A stretch of DNA of 7,954 nucleotides from Bacteroidales bacterium (lineage in GTDB: Bacteria > Bacteroidota > Bacteroidia > Bacteroidales > JAAUTT01), in NCBI GenBank assembly GCA_025350365.1, contig JANXXY010000185.1:1-7954 (forward strand), written 5' to 3'. Below the pieces are notes generated by a model, which was not told where the DNA came from, did not search any database, and saw only the letters and a list, made by a program, of their open reading frames with translations. The translations under genes were made by a program, and so were the position numbers. Of the stretch, positions 5,737 to 7,954 are shown one piece after another (position 1 is the stretch's first letter; every line of letters begins with the position of its first letter).

Positions 5737-5757
5737 AAAAATGGATTAATTTATAAC

Positions 5758-6855
5758 TTATTTAATTTCAGCATAATTAGAGTAAACTCTTTGAATTCCT
5801 TCGTTAAGTTTTACAGAATAAGTCCAACCGAGTTTTTGCAATTTAGTTACATCCAGAAGTTTTTGAGGCGTTCCATCGGGTTTGGTAGAATCCCATATAA
5901 GGTTGCCCTGAAATCCAACAGTTTTCTTTACAATTTCAGCTAATTCGAGAATAGTTAAATCGGTACCAGACCCAATATTGATGTGTGTATTCCTGATTTC
6001 TCCATTTTGAGTTTCTGACAGTTTTACAAGATCAGTGAAATCAATTTTCTGCATTATAAAAACACATGCAGATGCCAGATCATCTGAATATAGGAATTCC
6101 CGTTTTGGTTGACCTGTTCCCCAAAGAGTTACATTTGTGCCTGTTGAAGTTTTGCTTATTCCGTATTTTTCCAGTTTTTCGAGAATTGATTTTTCATCTG
6201 CGTCTCCATTAATACCTTCCACAGGTTTTTTTGAAAAATCTTTTCTGATGCTATTCCAATCTCCATTATGTAATGCTTTTCCTAAATGCATTTTACGAAT
6301 TAAGGCCGGCAAAACATGCGATTTCTCAAGGTCAAAATTATCGTTTGGACCATAAAGGTTAGTGGGCATTACAGAAATGAAGTTTGTTCCGTATTGCAGG
6401 TTGTAACTCTCCGACATCTTTATGCCGGCAATTTTTGCAATGGCATAAGGTTCATTTGTATATTCGAGTGGGGAGGTCAGCAAATGTTCCTCTTTTAATG
6501 GCTGAGGTGCGTTTTTGGGATAGATGCATGAACTTCCAAGAAACAGCAATTTTTTAACTCCATTAACATATGAGTTATGAATAATGTTGTTTTGAATTTG
6601 GATGTTATCGAAGATGAATTCTGCTCTGTATGTGTTGTTTGCAACTATGCCTCCCACTTTGGCTGCTGCAAGAAATACATATTCGGGTTTTTCGTTCTTG
6701 AAAAAATCGGCAGTAGCCTGTTGATTAGCTAAATCCAATTCAGCAATTGTGCGGAATATGAAGTTGTGGAAACCTTCATCCTTTAATTTTCTAACAATTG
6801 CACTGCCTACTAAACCTGTATGACCAGCTACATATATTTTTGCGTCTTTATGCAT
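5758..6855 (-). CDS. fcl: GDP-L-fucose synthase
   Basis: A 365-residue short-chain dehydrogenase/reductase-type epimerase-reductase (also called wcaG). It turns GDP-4-keto-6-deoxy-D-mannose into GDP-L-fucose with NADPH, in the cytoplasm. The Rossmann motif is VAGHTGLVGSA (9-19), and KVGGIVANN is at 66-74. SSCIYP (108-113) supplies Ser108 and Cys110; Tyr137 and Lys141 (PYAIAK) complete the catalytic set, with His180 in KSHVLPALIRK. These match E. coli S107, C109, Y136, K140 and H179 with an offset of one. The protein is about 44 residues longer than E. coli Fcl; the extra part is the charged stretch at about 197-238, which I recall from other Bacteroidota versions. It starts 18 bp after the gmd stop without a Shine-Dalgarno sequence, so it is co-transcribed with gmd, whose product it uses. 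A hairpin terminator follows. Confidence 0.96.
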   Translation of the reverse strand: MHKDAKIYVAGHTGLVGSAIVRKLKDEGFHNFIFRTIAELDLANQQATADFFKNEKPEYVFLAAAKVGGIVANNTYRAEFIFDNIQIQNNIIHNSYVNGVKKLLFLGSSCIYPKNAPQPLKEEHLLTSPLEYTNEPYAIAKIAGIKMSESYNLQYGTNFISVMPTNLYGPNDNFDLEKSHVLPALIRKMHLGKALHNGDWNSIRKDFSKKPVEGINGDADEKSILEKLEKYGISKTSTGTNVTLWGTGQPKREFLYSDDLASACVFIMQKIDFTDLVKLSETQNGEIRNTHINIGSGTDLTILELAEIVKKTVGFQGNLIWDSTKPDGTPQKLLDVTKLQKLGWTYSVKLNEGIQRVYSNYAEIK

Positions 6856-6873
6856 AGAAAAGTAATAATGTTA

Positions 6874-7954
6874 TTATTCAAAATAATTTAGTGTTTTATA
6901 ACCGCCTTCACGCAGGTAACGCTCTTTCTTCATTAGTTTAAGATCACTGGTAACCATATCTTTTATTAATGCAGGGAGGTCATATTTGGGTGTCCAGTTG
7001 AGTTTTTTATTTGCTTTAGAAGGGTCTCCAATAAGCAATTCCACTTCAGTAGGCCGATAATAGCGTTTGTCAACCCCAATGACGTTTTTGCCGATTTCCA
7101 GTTGGTATTCAGGATTATTACATTTTGATATGTAGCCTTTTTCATCCTCGTTGGTACCTTTAAATTCAATTTCTATACCCACTTCGGCGAAGGCCATCCG
7201 TATAAAATCTCGAATTTCAGTTGTAATACCAGTTGCGATTACATAATCTTCAGGTTCAGGTTGTTGTAAAATGAGGTACATGGCTTCTACGTAATCTTTG
7301 GCATGGCCCCAGTCTCGTTTCGAAGACAGGTTACCGAGATATATTCTGTCCTGCATCGCAAGAGCAATGCGAGCAACAGCCCTGGTAATTTTACGGGTAA
7401 CAAAAGTCTCTCCACGGATAGGCGATTCGTGGTTGAACAAAATGCCATTGCAAGCAAACATTTTATATGCTTCCCTATAATTGACTGTGATCCAATAGGC
7501 ATATAATTTTGCACATGCATATGGGCTTCTGGGATAGAAAGGAGTTTTTTCGCTTTGCGGAATTTCCTGTACCATACCATATAATTCGCTGGTTGATGCC
7601 TGGTAAACACGTGTTTTCTTAATTAATCCCAAAAGACGAACAGCTTCTAGGATTCGTAGGGTGCCAATTCCATCGGCATTTGCAGTATATTCAGGCGTTT
7701 CAAAACTTACACCTACATGGCTCATTGCAGCTAAATTGTATATTTCGTCAGGTTGAGTTTCCTGAATAATGCGAATCAGGTTTGTTGAATCGGTAAGATC
7801 GCCATAATGAAGAATAAAGTTTTTATTTTCTTCATGTGGATCCTGATAAAGATGGTCTATCCTATCGGTGTTAAAAAGTGAACTTCTTCGTTTTAATCCG
7901 TGAACAACATAATCTTTTCGAAGAAGAAACTCAGCCAGATAAGCTCCATCTTGT
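6874..7954 (-). CDS. gmd: GDP-mannose 4,6-dehydratase (N-terminus outside window)
   Basis: The open frame runs leftward from the right edge (first full codon at 7953) to TAA, giving 359 visible residues. The full enzyme is about 372, so roughly the first dozen residues, including part of the Rossmann GxxGxxG, are missing. Gmd converts GDP-D-mannose to GDP-4-keto-6-deoxy-D-mannose with bound NADP. In visible numbering, QDGAYLAEFLL opens the sequence, LKRRSSLFNTDRIDHLY is at 20-36, and NLAAMSHVGVSFE at 73-85. ASTSELYG (119-126) gives the catalytic Thr121 and Glu123, and SPYACAK (143-149) gives Tyr145 and Lys149. These equal E. coli T132, E134, Y156 and K160 with an offset of 11. The ATG at 7725 is an internal Met, not the start. 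The gene ends in two tandem TAA codons and is followed at 18 bp by fcl, the next enzyme of the pathway. Confidence 0.97.
   Translation of the reverse strand, partial: QDGAYLAEFLLRKDYVVHGLKRRSSLFNTDRIDHLYQDPHEENKNFILHYGDLTDSTNLIRIIQETQPDEIYNLAAMSHVGVSFETPEYTANADGIGTLRILEAVRLLGLIKKTRVYQASTSELYGMVQEIPQSEKTPFYPRSPYACAKLYAYWITVNYREAYKMFACNGILFNHESPIRGETFVTRKITRAVARIALAMQDRIYLGNLSSKRDWGHAKDYVEAMYLILQQPEPEDYVIATGITTEIRDFIRMAFAEVGIEIEFKGTNEDEKGYISKCNNPEYQLEIGKNVIGVDKRYYRPTEVELLIGDPSKANKKLNWTPKYDLPALIKDMVTSDLKLMKKERYLREGGYKTLNYFE

Noticed and set aside
7723..7725. The ATG at 7725 as the start of gmd.
   Set aside because: The frame stays open to the window edge and encodes the expected Gmd N-terminal domain upstream. 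This Met is internal, within NLAAMSHVG.

Overview
The window looks like a chromosomal segment of a Bacteroidota bacterium, most likely of the order Bacteroidales or a close relative. The evidence is AT-rich DNA, start codons mostly without a Shine-Dalgarno sequence, several copies of the Bacteroidota -7 promoter box (TAnnTTTG), and protein forms typical of this phylum: a long GDP-L-fucose synthase, a histidine-less Rieske-like lipoprotein, and small basic exported proteins. The assignment rests on sequence recognition only. Nearly all of the DNA is coding, and no stretch longer than about 240 bases lacks a gene. I see no rRNA, tRNA, CRISPR array, insertion sequence or phage gene.

Layout from left to right. 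(1) The 3' end of ruvC (+) converges on a greA-HIT operon (-), which has its own promoter, a strong ribosome binding site and an AT-rich palindrome upstream. (2) A two-gene (-) unit encodes a small basic exported protein followed by a membrane-anchored protein, both of unknown function. It faces a (+) gene for a Rieske-like lipoprotein. The two transcription units start within a few tens of bases of each other, and a perfect 10-bp inverted repeat there contains a consensus -7 box in each direction. (3) A bidirectional terminator separates the lipoprotein gene from ahcY (-), the S-adenosylhomocysteine hydrolase of the methyl cycle. (4) Upstream of ahcY are ribF (-; FMN/FAD synthesis, TTG start) and a siaC-like gene (-; DUF1987). 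(5) A strong hairpin terminator follows the gmd-fcl pair (-). Together these two enzymes convert GDP-mannose to GDP-L-fucose; gmd runs off the right edge of the window.

Most of the genes are housekeeping: recombination (ruvC), transcript cleavage (greA), nucleotide hydrolysis (HIT), methyl cycle (ahcY), flavin cofactors (ribF) and sugar-nucleotide supply for surface glycans (gmd, fcl). I do not see a clear new multi-gene system. The parts most worth a second look are the face-to-face promoters around 2127-2177, the Rieske-like protein with Cys/Tyr in place of the His ligands, the two-gene envelope unit of unknown function, and the siaC-like gene without its usual partner genes.
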